A DNA stretch of 64,000 nucleotides, taken from contig DIWM01000053.1 of NCBI GenBank assembly GCA_002428485.1, positions 96,976 to 160,975 of the forward strand. Reading direction: 5' to 3'. Position 1 is the first letter of the stretch, and each line of letters opens with the position of its first letter. A model generated the notes under the pieces. That model saw only the letters and a list, made by a program, of their open reading frames with translations. It was not told the DNA's origin and did no database searches. This document shows, piece after piece, positions 8,326 through 16,840 of this stretch. The stretch is from Deltaproteobacteria bacterium UBA6106. GTDB lineage: Bacteria > Desulfobacterota > Syntrophorhabdia > Syntrophorhabdales > Syntrophorhabdaceae. The position numbers were made by a program, and so were the translations under genes.

Positions 8326-8432
8326 AGCTCATAGCTTATGGCTCATGGCAAATTCGATATTCGATGATCGATTATCGATATTCGACGTTGACGACTTCTT
8401 CGGCCATGAGCTATGAACTATGAGCCATGAAC
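8326..8432. repeat. Large 7-base-period hairpin between convergent genes
   Basis: Left arm AGCTCAT, AGCTTAT, GGCTCAT (8326-8346) and right arm GCCATGAGCTATGAACTATG onward to 8432 are complementary. The loop is itself a second heptad series (TCGATAT, TCGATGA, TCGATTA, TCGATAT). It separates a + receptor gene from a - membrane-protein gene and could terminate both. Confidence 0.75.
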
Positions 8433-8433
8433 A

Positions 8434-9423
8434 TTATTCCTCCTCCAGCTTCTGTATCTCTTTTATCTTTAGGTGTTCCTTGATGAGGAAGATGAATCCC
8501 ACGATATTGTACGGGATATACCAGGAGGCGTGAAAAAGGATCGAGGCGGTGAAACCCTCATGCTTCGGCACGTCAAATATGGAAAGAAGGTATACGAGTA
8601 GGAACTGATAAAGGCCGAAATATCCGGGAGAAGAAGGGATCGTGATGCCCATGTTGAGGAGAACGCAGATAAAGGGGATGTACATGGCGTTAATGTTGAT
8701 ATTCAGCGTCTTAAGGACGAAATAGAGCGCCGCGGCCATACAGAGCCAGGTGATGAAGGCGATGGGGACGAGGACGAGCAGATTCAATGGAGAACCGATC
8801 CTCTTCAGATTTTCCTGGATCTCGATAAGCCGCTTTCCGAATTTGGCAAAGGCAGGCCTTTTTACCGTTGAAAGCCTTTTGGCAATAGCCCCGGCAAATC
8901 TTTCCCTGCTTAAAAGCACCATGAGCGTGATGAGGACGAAGAGCACGAGGACAAGTATGGAGATGGCCTGGGAGACCCGCGGGGGAAGGCTGTGTTTCGG
9001 GAAAAAGATAAATGTAATGAGCAGCAACCCTATAAGATCGAATATCCTGTCGATGATGACCGTCGTGATGCCATACGTGAGAGAGATGCCCGTCCTTTTT
9101 GACAGGACATAACCCCTCGCAATCTCGCCGAGCCGGGCGGGGAAGACGTTATTGATGAAAAGGCCGATAATGAGGGCGATGAAGGAATCTCTGAACCTGA
9201 CGTTGCCCCCCGCTATCCTTGTCCATTTAACGGAACAAAGCGTGGCGGCGGCGAAGATAGAGACCGTGGGCATGAACACAAAACGGAGGTCAGCGTTCTT
9301 AAGAGTATCGGCGATCTCCCGGAACCGGATATCTTTCATCGAAAAATAAAGGAGAACGATGCTGATCAGGAGCCCGACTATGGTAAGGAGTTTATGTTTT
9401 TTCATTGAATCGGCAGCCAACAT
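8434..9423 (-). CDS. Lysylphosphatidylglycerol synthase-type flippase-like membrane protein
   Basis: Integral membrane protein of 329 residues, about eight hydrophobic helices, of the UPF0104/YbhN group that also forms the membrane half of MprF. Recognisable elements are ALIIGLFINNVFPARLGEIA and the helix pair around GITTVIIDRIFDLIGLLLI. There is no aminoacyl-transferase domain, so lipid aminoacylation is not expected; a role in lipid or glycolipid movement is possible. ATG 9423 and ATG 9405 (MKKHK) are both possible starts and neither has a good ribosome binding site. It stands alone between two hairpin repeats and divergent from fabH. Confidence 0.8.
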   Translation of the reverse strand: MLAADSMKKHKLLTIVGLLISIVLLYFSMKDIRFREIADTLKNADLRFVFMPTVSIFAAATLCSVKWTRIAGGNVRFRDSFIALIIGLFINNVFPARLGEIARGYVLSKRTGISLTYGITTVIIDRIFDLIGLLLITFIFFPKHSLPPRVSQAISILVLVLFVLITLMVLLSRERFAGAIAKRLSTVKRPAFAKFGKRLIEIQENLKRIGSPLNLLVLVPIAFITWLCMAAALYFVLKTLNININAMYIPFICVLLNMGITIPSSPGYFGLYQFLLVYLLSIFDVPKHEGFTASILFHASWYIPYNIVGFIFLIKEHLKIKEIQKLEEE

Positions 9424-9488
9424 GTTTTAAAAAGATACGGCCGGTATGTCAAGGAATTAATGCATCGTGAAAGGCGAAGAAAAATCTC

Positions 9489-9554
9489 GTTAGGCGTAAG
9501 GCGTTAGGCGTAAGGCGATTATTCCCCTCACGGCTTACGATTCACGCCTTACGG
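9489..9554. repeat. 7-base-period inverted repeat (GTTAGGC/GTAAGGC family)
   Basis: GTTAGGC and GTAAGGC alternate four times (9489-9516), then a short loop, then the complementary arm CGGCTTACGATTCACGCC to 9554. Same family as 5913-5967. It sits between divergent genes just upstream of the fabH promoter. Confidence 0.8.
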
Positions 9555-9582
9555 GTGTTGTGTGACGGGTTTTATTAAATTC

Positions 9583-9611
9583 TTGACAATTATCCGCCTT
9601 TTTTGTTCTAT
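9583..9611 (+). promoter_or_regulatory. Candidate sigma-70 promoter for fabH
   Basis: TTGACA at 9583-9588, a 17-base spacer and TTCTAT at 9606-9611. The -35 box is perfect, the -10 box matches four of six. It lies about 70 bases before the chosen fabH start. Confidence 0.5.
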
Positions 9612-9679
9612 TTAGTCACTGAAAAGGGTTCAGGGTGCATAGCTTCCGGAACCCTTCATTGCTTGAACAGGGGAATTTC

Positions 9680-10666
9680 ATGAAGAGAATTGGAATAATC
9701 GGGACAGGCTCGTATCTTCCCGAAAAGGTAATGACGAATTTCGATATTGAGAAGTTTCTGGATACGTCCGATGAATGGATCTTTACAAGGACCGGCATCA
9801 AGGAAAGGAGGATCGCCGATGAGAAACAGGCAACCTCCGATCTCTGTAAGGTTGCTGCGAAACGGGCCATGGATGCCGCGGGGGTGAAGCCTGACGACAT
9901 CGACCTTCTTATCCTCGCTACGATCACGCCTGATACCCATTGTCCCGCGGGCTCGAACTGGCTTGAAGCAAAACTGCAATGCCATAACGCCGTATCCTTT
10001 GACATAACAGCGGCATGCTCCGGTTTTATCTTTGCCCTCCATGTCGCCGACAGGATGATCAGGTGCGGAACGAACAAAAGGGCGCTTGTCGTTGCCGGTG
10101 AGATCATGACCAGGGTGGTGAACTGGAAGGAGCGCGAAAGCTGTATCCTCTGGGGCGACGGGGCAGGGGCGGCTGTTATCACCGAAACAGATACAGGCGC
10201 GGAGATACTGTCCACGCATATCCACACTGACGGTGCCGGCGGCGATACGCTCCTTATGCCGGGCGGAGGATCAAAGACAACGCCTATCTCTTACGCGAGC
10301 GTTGAGCAGGGGCTTCACTTCCTGAAGATGATAGAGGCGAACAAGTCCTTCAAGGTTGCCGTGAACAGGTTCTCGGAGGCCTGCGAAGAAGCGGTTGCCG
10401 CGAACGGTTATGCAATCGGCGATGTCGATGTCATTATTCCTCATCAGGCAAATCTGCGCATCCTCCAGGGCATGGCGAAGAAATTGAAAGCCCCCATGGA
10501 GAAGATCTATATGACTATTGAAAAATATGGTAATATATCCTCTGCAACGGTGCCTATAGCCCTTGACGAGGCCGTTCGGAACGGCACCATTGCGAAGGAC
10601 AAACTGGTTCTTTTAACTGCATTCGGCGGCGGCCTCACCTGGGGCAGTTCTTTGATACGATGGTAA
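9680..10666 (+). CDS. fabH: Beta-ketoacyl-ACP synthase III (FabH type)
   Basis: Condenses an acyl-CoA starter with malonyl-ACP to begin fatty acid synthesis, or a related thiolase-fold condensation. It is 328 residues. The catalytic Cys is in ITAACSGFIF, His in IPHQANLRIL and Asn in KYGNISSATVP. An in-frame ATG at 9635 exists, but the ATG at 9680 has AGGGGAA upstream and begins the family pattern MKRIGIIGTGSYLPE. It is alone, not in a fab operon: upstream is a repeat plus its own promoter, downstream a repeat and tRNA-Ser. An extra copy with another starter preference is possible but cannot be judged. Confidence 0.93.
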   Translation: MKRIGIIGTGSYLPEKVMTNFDIEKFLDTSDEWIFTRTGIKERRIADEKQATSDLCKVAAKRAMDAAGVKPDDIDLLILATITPDTHCPAGSNWLEAKLQCHNAVSFDITAACSGFIFALHVADRMIRCGTNKRALVVAGEIMTRVVNWKERESCILWGDGAGAAVITETDTGAEILSTHIHTDGAGGDTLLMPGGGSKTTPISYASVEQGLHFLKMIEANKSFKVAVNRFSEACEEAVAANGYAIGDVDVIIPHQANLRILQGMAKKLKAPMEKIYMTIEKYGNISSATVPIALDEAVRNGTIAKDKLVLLTAFGGGLTWGSSLIRW

Positions 10667-10672
10667 TAAAAC

Positions 10673-10703
10673 AGCTGTCAGCTCATAGCTGATAGCTCAT
10701 AGC
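10673..10703. repeat. Short 7-base-period repeat before tRNA-Ser
   Basis: Four heptads AGCTGTC, AGCTCAT, AGCTGAT, AGCTCAT. Same word family as the copies at 1554 and 2163 but without the second arm. Confidence 0.7.
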
Positions 10704-10720
10704 GAAAGACCGAAAGACTC

Positions 10721-10810
10721 GGAGGGATGGCTGAGCGGCCGAAAGCGGCGGTCTTGAAAACCGTTGGGCGTGCAAGCGCCCCGTGGGTTCGAATCCTACT
10801 CCCTCCGCCA
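10721..10810 (+). tRNA. tRNA-Ser (UGA)
   Basis: Class II tRNA with a long variable arm. Acceptor GGAGGGA (10721-10727) pairs with TCCCTCC (10800-10806); discriminator G and an encoded CCA end at 10810. The anticodon loop is CTTGAAA, giving TGA. The variable arm TGGGCGTGCAAGCGCCCC is typical of serine tRNA, and the T-loop GGTTCGAATCC is normal. Confidence 0.96.
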
Positions 10811-11038
10811 TATTATTCTTCAGATCACGTTGTTCCCGTTTACTTATCATCAAAGAAGCAAAGAGCCTATTGTCAGCGAAAGATGCGCTGTTTTTCCGGC
10901 ATAAAATTTTCTTCTATAGAGTATGCAAAATGAGGTATATAAAAAGTCGTAAACTCTAAGAAAAGCGTAAGATAGATTTTGGGGATAATCAGAAATAAAT
11001 AATGCAGAAGATATGAATGTACTGAAGGGAGAATTTCC

Positions 11039-12067
11039 GTGTCTATAAGGGTAGCGATTAACGGTTTCGGGAGAATTGGAAGAAGCGTTTTCAGGATCTG
11101 CCATGGAAGAGAAGAGATCGACTTTGTAGCGATCAACGACCTGGCGGACACGCCGGCGCTTTCGTGTTTATTGAGATACGATTCGGTCCACGGGATTTTC
11201 AAAGAGGAATGCGGTTACGATAAGGATGAGTTGATCGTCAATGGAAGAAGAATAAAGACATGCTCCATAACAGAGCCGGACAGATTACCCTGGAGAGAGA
11301 TCGGCGTGGATATAGTTTTGGAAAGCACGGGAAAATTTACAGACGGGCATAAGGCGGCAGGGCATATCCGGTCAGGCGCAAAAAAGGTCATCGTGTCTGC
11401 TCCGGCGAATAATGCCGACGTGACTATTATTCCCGGCGTGAATGACGATATCCTGGATATAGATAAAAACAACATAATCTCTATGGGTTCCTGCACGGCA
11501 AACTGTCTTGGCCCCATTATCAAGGTATTGGACGAGGAGTACGGTATAGAATACGGTTTCATGACAACCGTTCATGCATATACGAAAGACCAGCCCCTTG
11601 TTGATGAGGCGCACAGGGATCTGAGACGGGGCAGGGCGGCGGGTATTTCCATAGCGCCCACAACAACCGGCGCTTTCAGGGCGATCTCTGAGGTCATGCC
11701 CCATCTTAACGGCAGGATAAAGGGTATCTCGATCAGAGTGCCGACACCGAATGTCTCTCTCATAGATTTCGTTGTCGGCGTGAAAAAAAGGGTTGACCGG
11801 GACAGTATCAACGGGGTGTTCAGGGACTATGCCAATGGTCCGATGAGAGGCATACTTTCCTGTGAAGAAGATCCCCTTGTCTCCTGTGATTTTAACGGGA
11901 ATACGCATTCGGCCGTAGTTGATTTGCCCGGTACACAGACAATAGGCGGCCATGTCGCCAGGGTACTTGCCTGGTATGATAATGAATACGGTTTTTCCAA
12001 CCGGTTGATAGACCTGATGCTGCGCATAGCGAGGTCCGGATATCTCCTGATCGGGGATGTAAAGTGA
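11039..12067 (+). CDS. gap: Glyceraldehyde-3-phosphate dehydrogenase, foreign C-terminal tail
   Basis: Oxidises glyceraldehyde 3-phosphate with NAD+ and phosphate. It is 342 residues. The Rossmann motif INGFGRIGRSVFR, Asp after strand 2 (AINDLAD, favouring NAD), catalytic Cys in GSCTANCLGP (family norm SCTTNCL), His in TTVHAYTKDQ and the end motif WYDNEYGFSNRLIDLM are all present. The start is GTG 11039 with a GGGAG-like site before it. The last codons (SGYLLIGDVK) lie inside a 110-base fragment of rnr read on the opposite strand, so the natural end has been replaced by about eleven foreign residues. Because the C-terminal helix precedes the tail, the enzyme may still be active. Confidence 0.9.
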   Translation: MSIRVAINGFGRIGRSVFRICHGREEIDFVAINDLADTPALSCLLRYDSVHGIFKEECGYDKDELIVNGRRIKTCSITEPDRLPWREIGVDIVLESTGKFTDGHKAAGHIRSGAKKVIVSAPANNADVTIIPGVNDDILDIDKNNIISMGSCTANCLGPIIKVLDEEYGIEYGFMTTVHAYTKDQPLVDEAHRDLRRGRAAGISIAPTTTGAFRAISEVMPHLNGRIKGISIRVPTPNVSLIDFVVGVKKRVDRDSINGVFRDYANGPMRGILSCEEDPLVSCDFNGNTHSAVVDLPGTQTIGGHVARVLAWYDNEYGFSNRLIDLMLRIARSGYLLIGDVK

Positions 12068-12141
12068 AGATGGCAATCCGAGGCAAAGCCGTAGTGCCCT
12101 TTATTCACCGATGAATGTTGTGCCTGTTTCATGGAACGCAG
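12032..12141 (-). pseudogene. Decayed 110-bp fragment of ribonuclease R gene
   Basis: Aligned without gaps to 32696-32805 inside the intact rnr: 104 of 110 bases match and all six differences are transitions. Read on the - strand it still spells RSMKQAQHSSVNKGHYGFA with four replaced residues relative to rnr, so it is drifting without coding constraint. It is in direct orientation with the intact copy, and the 20.6 kb catabolic block lies between them. It is fused to the end of gap. Confidence 0.88.
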
Positions 12142-12205
12142 GTCCTGCTTCCCCCGCCATATCATTTTCGTGCTAAATGAGATACAAAATATATTGATAA
12201 ATATA

Positions 12206-12234
12206 TTGACAGCCCTGTAAAGATAATTTATATC
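12206..12234 (+). promoter_or_regulatory. Candidate sigma-70 promoter for catabolic operon
   Basis: TTGACA at 12206-12211, 17-base spacer, TATATC at 12229-12234, in an AT-rich stretch with repeated ATATATTGA words. It lies about 130 bases before meaB, the first gene of the long + operon. The rest of the gap 12142-12361 shows nothing recognised. Confidence 0.45.
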
Positions 12235-12361
12235 TATAGGACTATCGATAATGCTATTTATCAATAAACAGCCTTGGAAGAAAATCCTTATGGCAGGGCA
12301 AGGTTGTTAAAGGTGAAGAGAAGTATCGAGGGTCATATGGGCGTTCTGCCGGAGGCGTATT

Positions 12362-13318
12362 ATGGATCTTGCTGAACAGGTTTTGATGGGAGATGAGAAA
12401 AGTGCTGCTCGCCTTATCTCGCTCATAGAACGTGGCAACAAAGGAGCGTACCGGGAGCTGATCAAATTGCTCCCTTACACGCACAAAACTCACGTGATCG
12501 GTGTAACCGGGCCTGCGGGAGCAGGGAAGAGCACACTCATCGGCAAGCTGGCCCTCTCGCTGTGTGAGGAAGGGGCAGGGGTCGGAGTTGTAGCCATAGA
12601 TCCTACCAGTATAAGAAGCCACGGAGCCCTTCTGGCCGACCGGGTGAGGATGAAAGAAGTGGAGATGGCGGGCAAAGCCTTCATCCGCTCCATGGCAGAC
12701 CGTGACCACCCGGGGGGTGTTTGCCCCGCCGCCGCCGGTGCGGTCTCAGTAATTTCGGCCCTTGGAAAGCAGCATATTTTTATAGAAAGCGTGGGGGCAG
12801 GTCAATCCGACAAAGCAATTTTTTACCTGGCCGACACGGTCATCACTGTTTTTACGCCCGAATTCGGAGATGAAATACAGCTCCTAAAGGCAGGTCTTTT
12901 AGAGATAGGAGATATCGTCATCGTCAACAAGGGGGATAAGGCCAGCGCGGAAGACGCCCTGCTGGCCATATCGGAGCACGTTGTACAAAAAGGCGAGACA
13001 ACATGGAAAACCCCTGTCCTCCTCGTTCAGGCGCATACCGGCCAAGGCATAGAGGAGCTGTTGGCTGTTATTAAAGCGCGGGAAGAGTTTCTGCAGAAGG
13101 ATGGACAAGGCGCAAAATCGCGAAGAGATAAAACCATTATTTTTATGATGGCGCTATTGAAGGAAGAGGTGTGGAGCAGGCTGGCCGGCCACTTCCCACA
13201 AGATGCGGGTATCTCGCGCATCATTGAGGAAGTGAGTTCCGATAAGCTGGATCTGTATAGCGCCGTCGACCTGATAGCTCAGAATATTGAAATGAAGGTA
13301 TTATCAGGACATCAATGA
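12362..13318 (+). CDS. meaB: Mutase-associated GTPase chaperone (MeaB/ArgK family)
   Basis: G3E-family GTPase that guards B12-dependent acyl-CoA mutases and helps load or repair their cofactor. It is 318 residues. Walker A is GPAGAGKST, switch elements follow at AIDPTSIRSHGALLADRVRM, the Walker B region is IFIESVGAGQSD (family VETVGVGQSE) and the base-recognition motif is NKGDK in place of the usual NKAD. GGAGG at 12350-12354 fixes the start. It sits 47 bases before the first mutase gene, which supports a role with that mutase rather than in arginine transport, the older name. Confidence 0.92.
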   Translation: MDLAEQVLMGDEKSAARLISLIERGNKGAYRELIKLLPYTHKTHVIGVTGPAGAGKSTLIGKLALSLCEEGAGVGVVAIDPTSIRSHGALLADRVRMKEVEMAGKAFIRSMADRDHPGGVCPAAAGAVSVISALGKQHIFIESVGAGQSDKAIFYLADTVITVFTPEFGDEIQLLKAGLLEIGDIVIVNKGDKASAEDALLAISEHVVQKGETTWKTPVLLVQAHTGQGIEELLAVIKAREEFLQKDGQGAKSRRDKTIIFMMALLKEEVWSRLAGHFPQDAGISRIIEEVSSDKLDLYSAVDLIAQNIEMKVLSGHQ

Positions 13319-13365
13319 GAAACCTGAGGGAACATTTATTAAATATGCCAGGGAGGTAAAAAAAT

Positions 13366-14973
13366 ATGAGCGAACAGAAGAAAAACTCCAAGCAGTACGG
13401 CTTTGATTGGGGTATGCAGGTAAAGCCGGTCTATACGCCGGACGACCTCAAGGAGATCTCATTGGAAAAGGACGTCGGCAATCCAGGCGATTACCCCTTT
13501 ACGAGAGGGAACTTCCCGCTCATGTACCGGTCCAGGGCGCCTTTGAACAGGGTATATTCCGGATTCTTGAGCGGAGAGGATACGAATGCAAGGTTGAGGT
13601 ATTTGTTCGACAGGGGCATGAAAACCATGAGCATTGCGCTGGACCTTCCGACCCAGCTCGGCCTTGATTCGGATGACCCGCGGGCAGAAGATGAAGTCGG
13701 ACGAATAGGGGTAGCTATCGATACCCTCCAGGATATGGAGGATGCATTCAAAGGCATAGATCTGGGCAAGGTCAGCACGAACATAACAATCAATGCCCTG
13801 GCCCCCATCCTGCTCTCAATGTATGTGGCGACGGCAGAGAAACAGGGGGTTGCCAGGGATCAGATAGCCATTGTCACCCAGAATGACATTTTGAAAGAAT
13901 TTGTAGTGCGCGGGGCCTGGATCTTTCCACCGAGGCCGTCCCTCAGATATACCGTTGACGTTATTGAATATTGTGCCAGAGAGATACCCAAGGCCAGCCC
14001 TGTCAGTGTTGCCACCGGACATTTGCGGTCATCGGGCGCGAATGCCGCTCAGGAGATCGCGTGGGGCTTTGAGATTGCCTTCGCCTACCTCCAGGCAGCG
14101 CTGGACAGGGGTATGGACGTAGACCAGGTTGCCTCTTTTATTACCTTTACCTTTCATAACAAGCTCAATTTCTTCGAAGAAGCAGCAAAGTATCGTGCGG
14201 CGCGCAAGATATGGGCAAGAATCCTCAAAGAGCGTTTCGGCGCCAAGGACCCTCGTTCTCTTATGCTTAAATCCTTTGGCGGAGGCGGCATGGAAGAACT
14301 GACGATGCAGGAACCTCTGAACAATATCATTCGTGAAACCCTCGTAGCCCTGGGGGCCATCCTGGGAGGTGTCCAGGGAGTGGGGCTCTGTTGTTACGAC
14401 GAAGCCTATACGATCCCTACCCCTGAAGCTCAGCTTATTTCCTTGAGGACCTTCCAGATCCTCATGGAGGAAGCAGGCATGGGAGATGTAGCCGACCCGC
14501 TGGGTGGCTCGTATTATATAGAACAGCTTACCGTGGAGCTGGAAAAGGCAGCACTGAAACTGATGGACGAGATAGAAAAGGCCGGGGGCATTGTAAAGGC
14601 CATCGAAGAGGGCGCTATTCAAAGGCTCCAGGCCCGGGGAGCGTACGAGAGGCAGAAGCAGATCGATTCAGTGGAAAAAATCTGGGTTGGAGCAAACAAG
14701 TATGTCAGCGAGGGCGAGGAGTGGGATGTCAAGCTGCACGAATACGACCCGACGATACAGGTACGGAAGGTTGAGAAGCTAAACAAGGTGAAAAAAGAGC
14801 GCGACAATGCCAAGGTGGAGAAGTGCCTGAATGACCTTAAACAGGCCGCAGAGAGCGGCGTGAACATTATGCCATCCACTTTAGAGGCGGTAAAAGCGTA
14901 CGCGACGATCGGCGAAATGACAAAAATACTTAAGAGCGTGTTCGGCGAATTCAAACAGCCGGCAGTATTTTAG
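13366..14973 (+). CDS. B12-dependent acyl-CoA mutase, catalytic subunit (substrate uncertain)
   Basis: Large subunit of the methylmalonyl-CoA mutase family, catalysing radical carbon-skeleton isomerisation of an acyl-CoA. It is 535 residues, a TIM-barrel substrate domain without the B12 domain, which is encoded next door. Family landmarks include LDLPTQLGLDSDDPRAEDEV, QNDILKEFVVRGAWIFPP and PLGGSYYIE. The pocket segment reads YRSRAPLNRVYSGFLSG (Tyr 64) where true methylmalonyl-CoA mutases have RPWTIRQYAGFS, and the loop with the catalytic His reads VATGHLRSSG instead of SISGYHMQEAG. These changes suggest a different substrate from the second mutase at 30116-31747. Strong AGGGAGGT site before the ATG. 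Confidence 0.9.
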   Translation: MSEQKKNSKQYGFDWGMQVKPVYTPDDLKEISLEKDVGNPGDYPFTRGNFPLMYRSRAPLNRVYSGFLSGEDTNARLRYLFDRGMKTMSIALDLPTQLGLDSDDPRAEDEVGRIGVAIDTLQDMEDAFKGIDLGKVSTNITINALAPILLSMYVATAEKQGVARDQIAIVTQNDILKEFVVRGAWIFPPRPSLRYTVDVIEYCAREIPKASPVSVATGHLRSSGANAAQEIAWGFEIAFAYLQAALDRGMDVDQVASFITFTFHNKLNFFEEAAKYRAARKIWARILKERFGAKDPRSLMLKSFGGGGMEELTMQEPLNNIIRETLVALGAILGGVQGVGLCCYDEAYTIPTPEAQLISLRTFQILMEEAGMGDVADPLGGSYYIEQLTVELEKAALKLMDEIEKAGGIVKAIEEGAIQRLQARGAYERQKQIDSVEKIWVGANKYVSEGEEWDVKLHEYDPTIQVRKVEKLNKVKKERDNAKVEKCLNDLKQAAESGVNIMPSTLEAVKAYATIGEMTKILKSVFGEFKQPAVF

Positions 14974-14989
14974 CTCAGGGAGGCAGAAG

Positions 14990-15397
14990 ATGGGTAGAAA
15001 TAATCCTATAAGGGTGCTGATGGGTAAACCGGGCCTTGATGGTCATGATGTAGGGGCAAAAGTTGTCAGTATGGCCTTGCGGGATGCAGGGATGGAGGTT
15101 ATTTACAGCGGTTTGCACAGCACGGTGGATGAAATTGTCCAGATGGCCGTACAGGAAGGCGTAGACGTAATCGGGCTGAGCATTTTATCGAACGCCCACC
15201 TGCCCATTGCGAAAAAGATCATAAGCAAGCTCAAAGAAAAGGGGCTGTCAGATGTACCGGTCGTGATGGGAGGGGTCATTCCAAAAGGAGACATCTCCCT
15301 GCTGAAGGAATACGGTATTGCAGAGGTGTGCCCGTTCAGCACCCCTCTCAACAAGGTGGTGGAGGCCGTTTCAAAAGTGGCGCAGTCAAAAGGATAA
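14990..15397 (+). CDS. Mutase B12-binding subunit (first copy)
   Basis: Small cobalamin-binding subunit of 135 residues that partners the mutase directly upstream (16-base gap, GGGAGG site). The cofactor motif GLDGHDVGAKVV gives the DxHxxG signature, with His as lower axial ligand, followed by VIGLSILSNAHLP and GGVIPKGDI. Split mutases with separate B12 subunits are common in archaea and anaerobic bacteria. It is clearly related to the second copy at 31768-32175, which pairs with a different large subunit. Confidence 0.93.
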   Translation: MGRNNPIRVLMGKPGLDGHDVGAKVVSMALRDAGMEVIYSGLHSTVDEIVQMAVQEGVDVIGLSILSNAHLPIAKKIISKLKEKGLSDVPVVMGGVIPKGDISLLKEYGIAEVCPFSTPLNKVVEAVSKVAQSKG

Positions 15398-15439
15398 ACC
15401 CCGGTGTCAGCGGTGTGCAATACTAAAGGTTGGGCTTGA

Positions 15440-16840
15440 ATGAACGAAGAGACGAACGAAAAAACAGCAAGGTTTATTGCAGGGTCAACATTCGAAGCCA
15501 TTCCGAAAAAGGCGGTGGATCTGGCAAAAGATGCAATCCTCGATTGGATGGGCGTGACGATTGCCGGCTCCTGCGAACCTGCGGTCAATATATTGACGGA
15601 GCAGGTTAAGCAGTGGGGCGGCGCCAATGAAGCTGGCGTGATCGGGAGGGCCTTTCGAACCACTGTGCCCCTTGCGGCATGGATCAACGGGACAGCGAGC
15701 CATGCCATCGATTATGATGATACATTTTCCAATGCAGCAGGCTATAATTTTCATCCAACTGTGCCGATCCTCCCGGCTGTTTTTGCCTTGAGCGAGAAGT
15801 GCAAAACCTCCGCCAGGGCAGCGTTGGCCGCCTATATTGTAGGCATAGAGGTTGAATCCAGGGTAGGTGCTGCCATGGGCCGCTTTTCTTCTGAGATGGG
15901 GTGGCACCCAACGCCGGTGATCGGGACCATAGGCGCTGTAGCTGCAAGCGCAAACCTGCTGGGGCTCAACGCCGAACAGGTTCGAATGGCCCTCGGGATT
16001 GCCGGATCCTATTCAAGCGGGTTTGTAAAGAATTTCGGGACCATGACTAAACCACTTCATGCGGGCAATGCTGCCAAGAACGGCGTGATCGCTGCGCTCC
16101 TGGCTCAAAATGGATTTACCGGCACAGAAAAGGTCCTTGAAGGGGATACAGGGTTTTGCAGCATGTTCAGCGGCAAAAAGTCAAGCGGGCCAGGGCAGTA
16201 TGACCGGGATTTTGGAGAGGCATGGCATATCATCACGCCGGGCATCGCCCTGAAGGCTTATCCATGCTGTCGCTCAACGCACTCCAGCATAGATGCCTCC
16301 CTGTACCTGAGAAATGTGATGCATATAGACCCGAACCGGGTGGTCAAGATCACCTGCATAACGCACCCGCAGCATACGAAACTGGCGCGGTTTCATAAGC
16401 CGGGAAGCGCCTATGAAGGAAAATTCAGCATACCCTACTGTATTGCCGTTGCGCTGCTGAGGGGAAAGGTGGTGCTGGAAGACTTTACAGAGGGGAAAGT
16501 GACCGCTCCGGAGGCTCAGAAGCTCCTTGCCAAGGTCGAGTTTCTTTACCCTGAAAAATATATGAATGTTCCGATGACCCTGACCCAGGAGGTAGTGATC
16601 AGGCTTGACAACGGGGAAGAATATTCTCATGAAGTGCCCGGGCCCAAAGGGGACCCTGAGAACCCAATGAGCCACGAGGAGCTTGCAGCAAAGTTTATCG
16701 ATTGTACACGTTCGTATTTTTCTGAAGGAGAGATCGACAAGATGCTGAAGATGATAGGCGGCCTGGAGTCTCTCGATGACATGTCGCAATTGATGGACAT
16801 GGTCACCCATCCAACGAAAAGATCGGAGGTATTGAAATGA
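15440..16840 (+). CDS. MmgE/PrpD family protein
   Basis: Member of the 2-methylcitrate dehydratase superfamily, which also includes cis-aconitate decarboxylase and several epimerases. It is 466 residues, normal length. Landmarks are ASHAIDYDDTFSNA, HPTVPILPAVFAL, GWHPTPVIGTIGAVAA, MTKPLHAGNAAKNG and YPCCRSTHSSIDA. No methylcitrate synthase or lyase is nearby, so methylcitrate dehydration is unlikely. In this block it may hydrate, dehydrate or decarboxylate a substituted di- or tricarboxylate before CoA activation; this is inference. The start has only a weak ribosome binding site, and the stop overlaps the next gene (ATGA). Confidence 0.88.
   Translation: MNEETNEKTARFIAGSTFEAIPKKAVDLAKDAILDWMGVTIAGSCEPAVNILTEQVKQWGGANEAGVIGRAFRTTVPLAAWINGTASHAIDYDDTFSNAAGYNFHPTVPILPAVFALSEKCKTSARAALAAYIVGIEVESRVGAAMGRFSSEMGWHPTPVIGTIGAVAASANLLGLNAEQVRMALGIAGSYSSGFVKNFGTMTKPLHAGNAAKNGVIAALLAQNGFTGTEKVLEGDTGFCSMFSGKKSSGPGQYDRDFGEAWHIITPGIALKAYPCCRSTHSSIDASLYLRNVMHIDPNRVVKITCITHPQHTKLARFHKPGSAYEGKFSIPYCIAVALLRGKVVLEDFTEGKVTAPEAQKLLAKVEFLYPEKYMNVPMTLTQEVVIRLDNGEEYSHEVPGPKGDPENPMSHEELAAKFIDCTRSYFSEGEIDKMLKMIGGLESLDDMSQLMDMVTHPTKRSEVLK

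Noticed and set aside
7223..8332. Long - strand frame opposite the second receptor
   Set aside because: Same shadow effect; the + frame has a full receptor architecture.
10727..10933. Open frame beginning in tRNA-Ser
   Set aside because: Starts inside the tRNA and has no ribosome binding site; the tRNA structure is complete.
11827..12264. - strand frame containing an RNase R-like stretch, as a gene
   Set aside because: Only the 110-base fragment resembles rnr; the rest is antisense of gap and intergenic sequence, so it is a fragment, not a gene.
12142..12361. Cobalamin riboswitch before the mutase operon (also 32176-32280)
   Set aside because: No B12-box-like conserved core or suitable multi-stem folding could be seen; the leaders are short and AT-rich.
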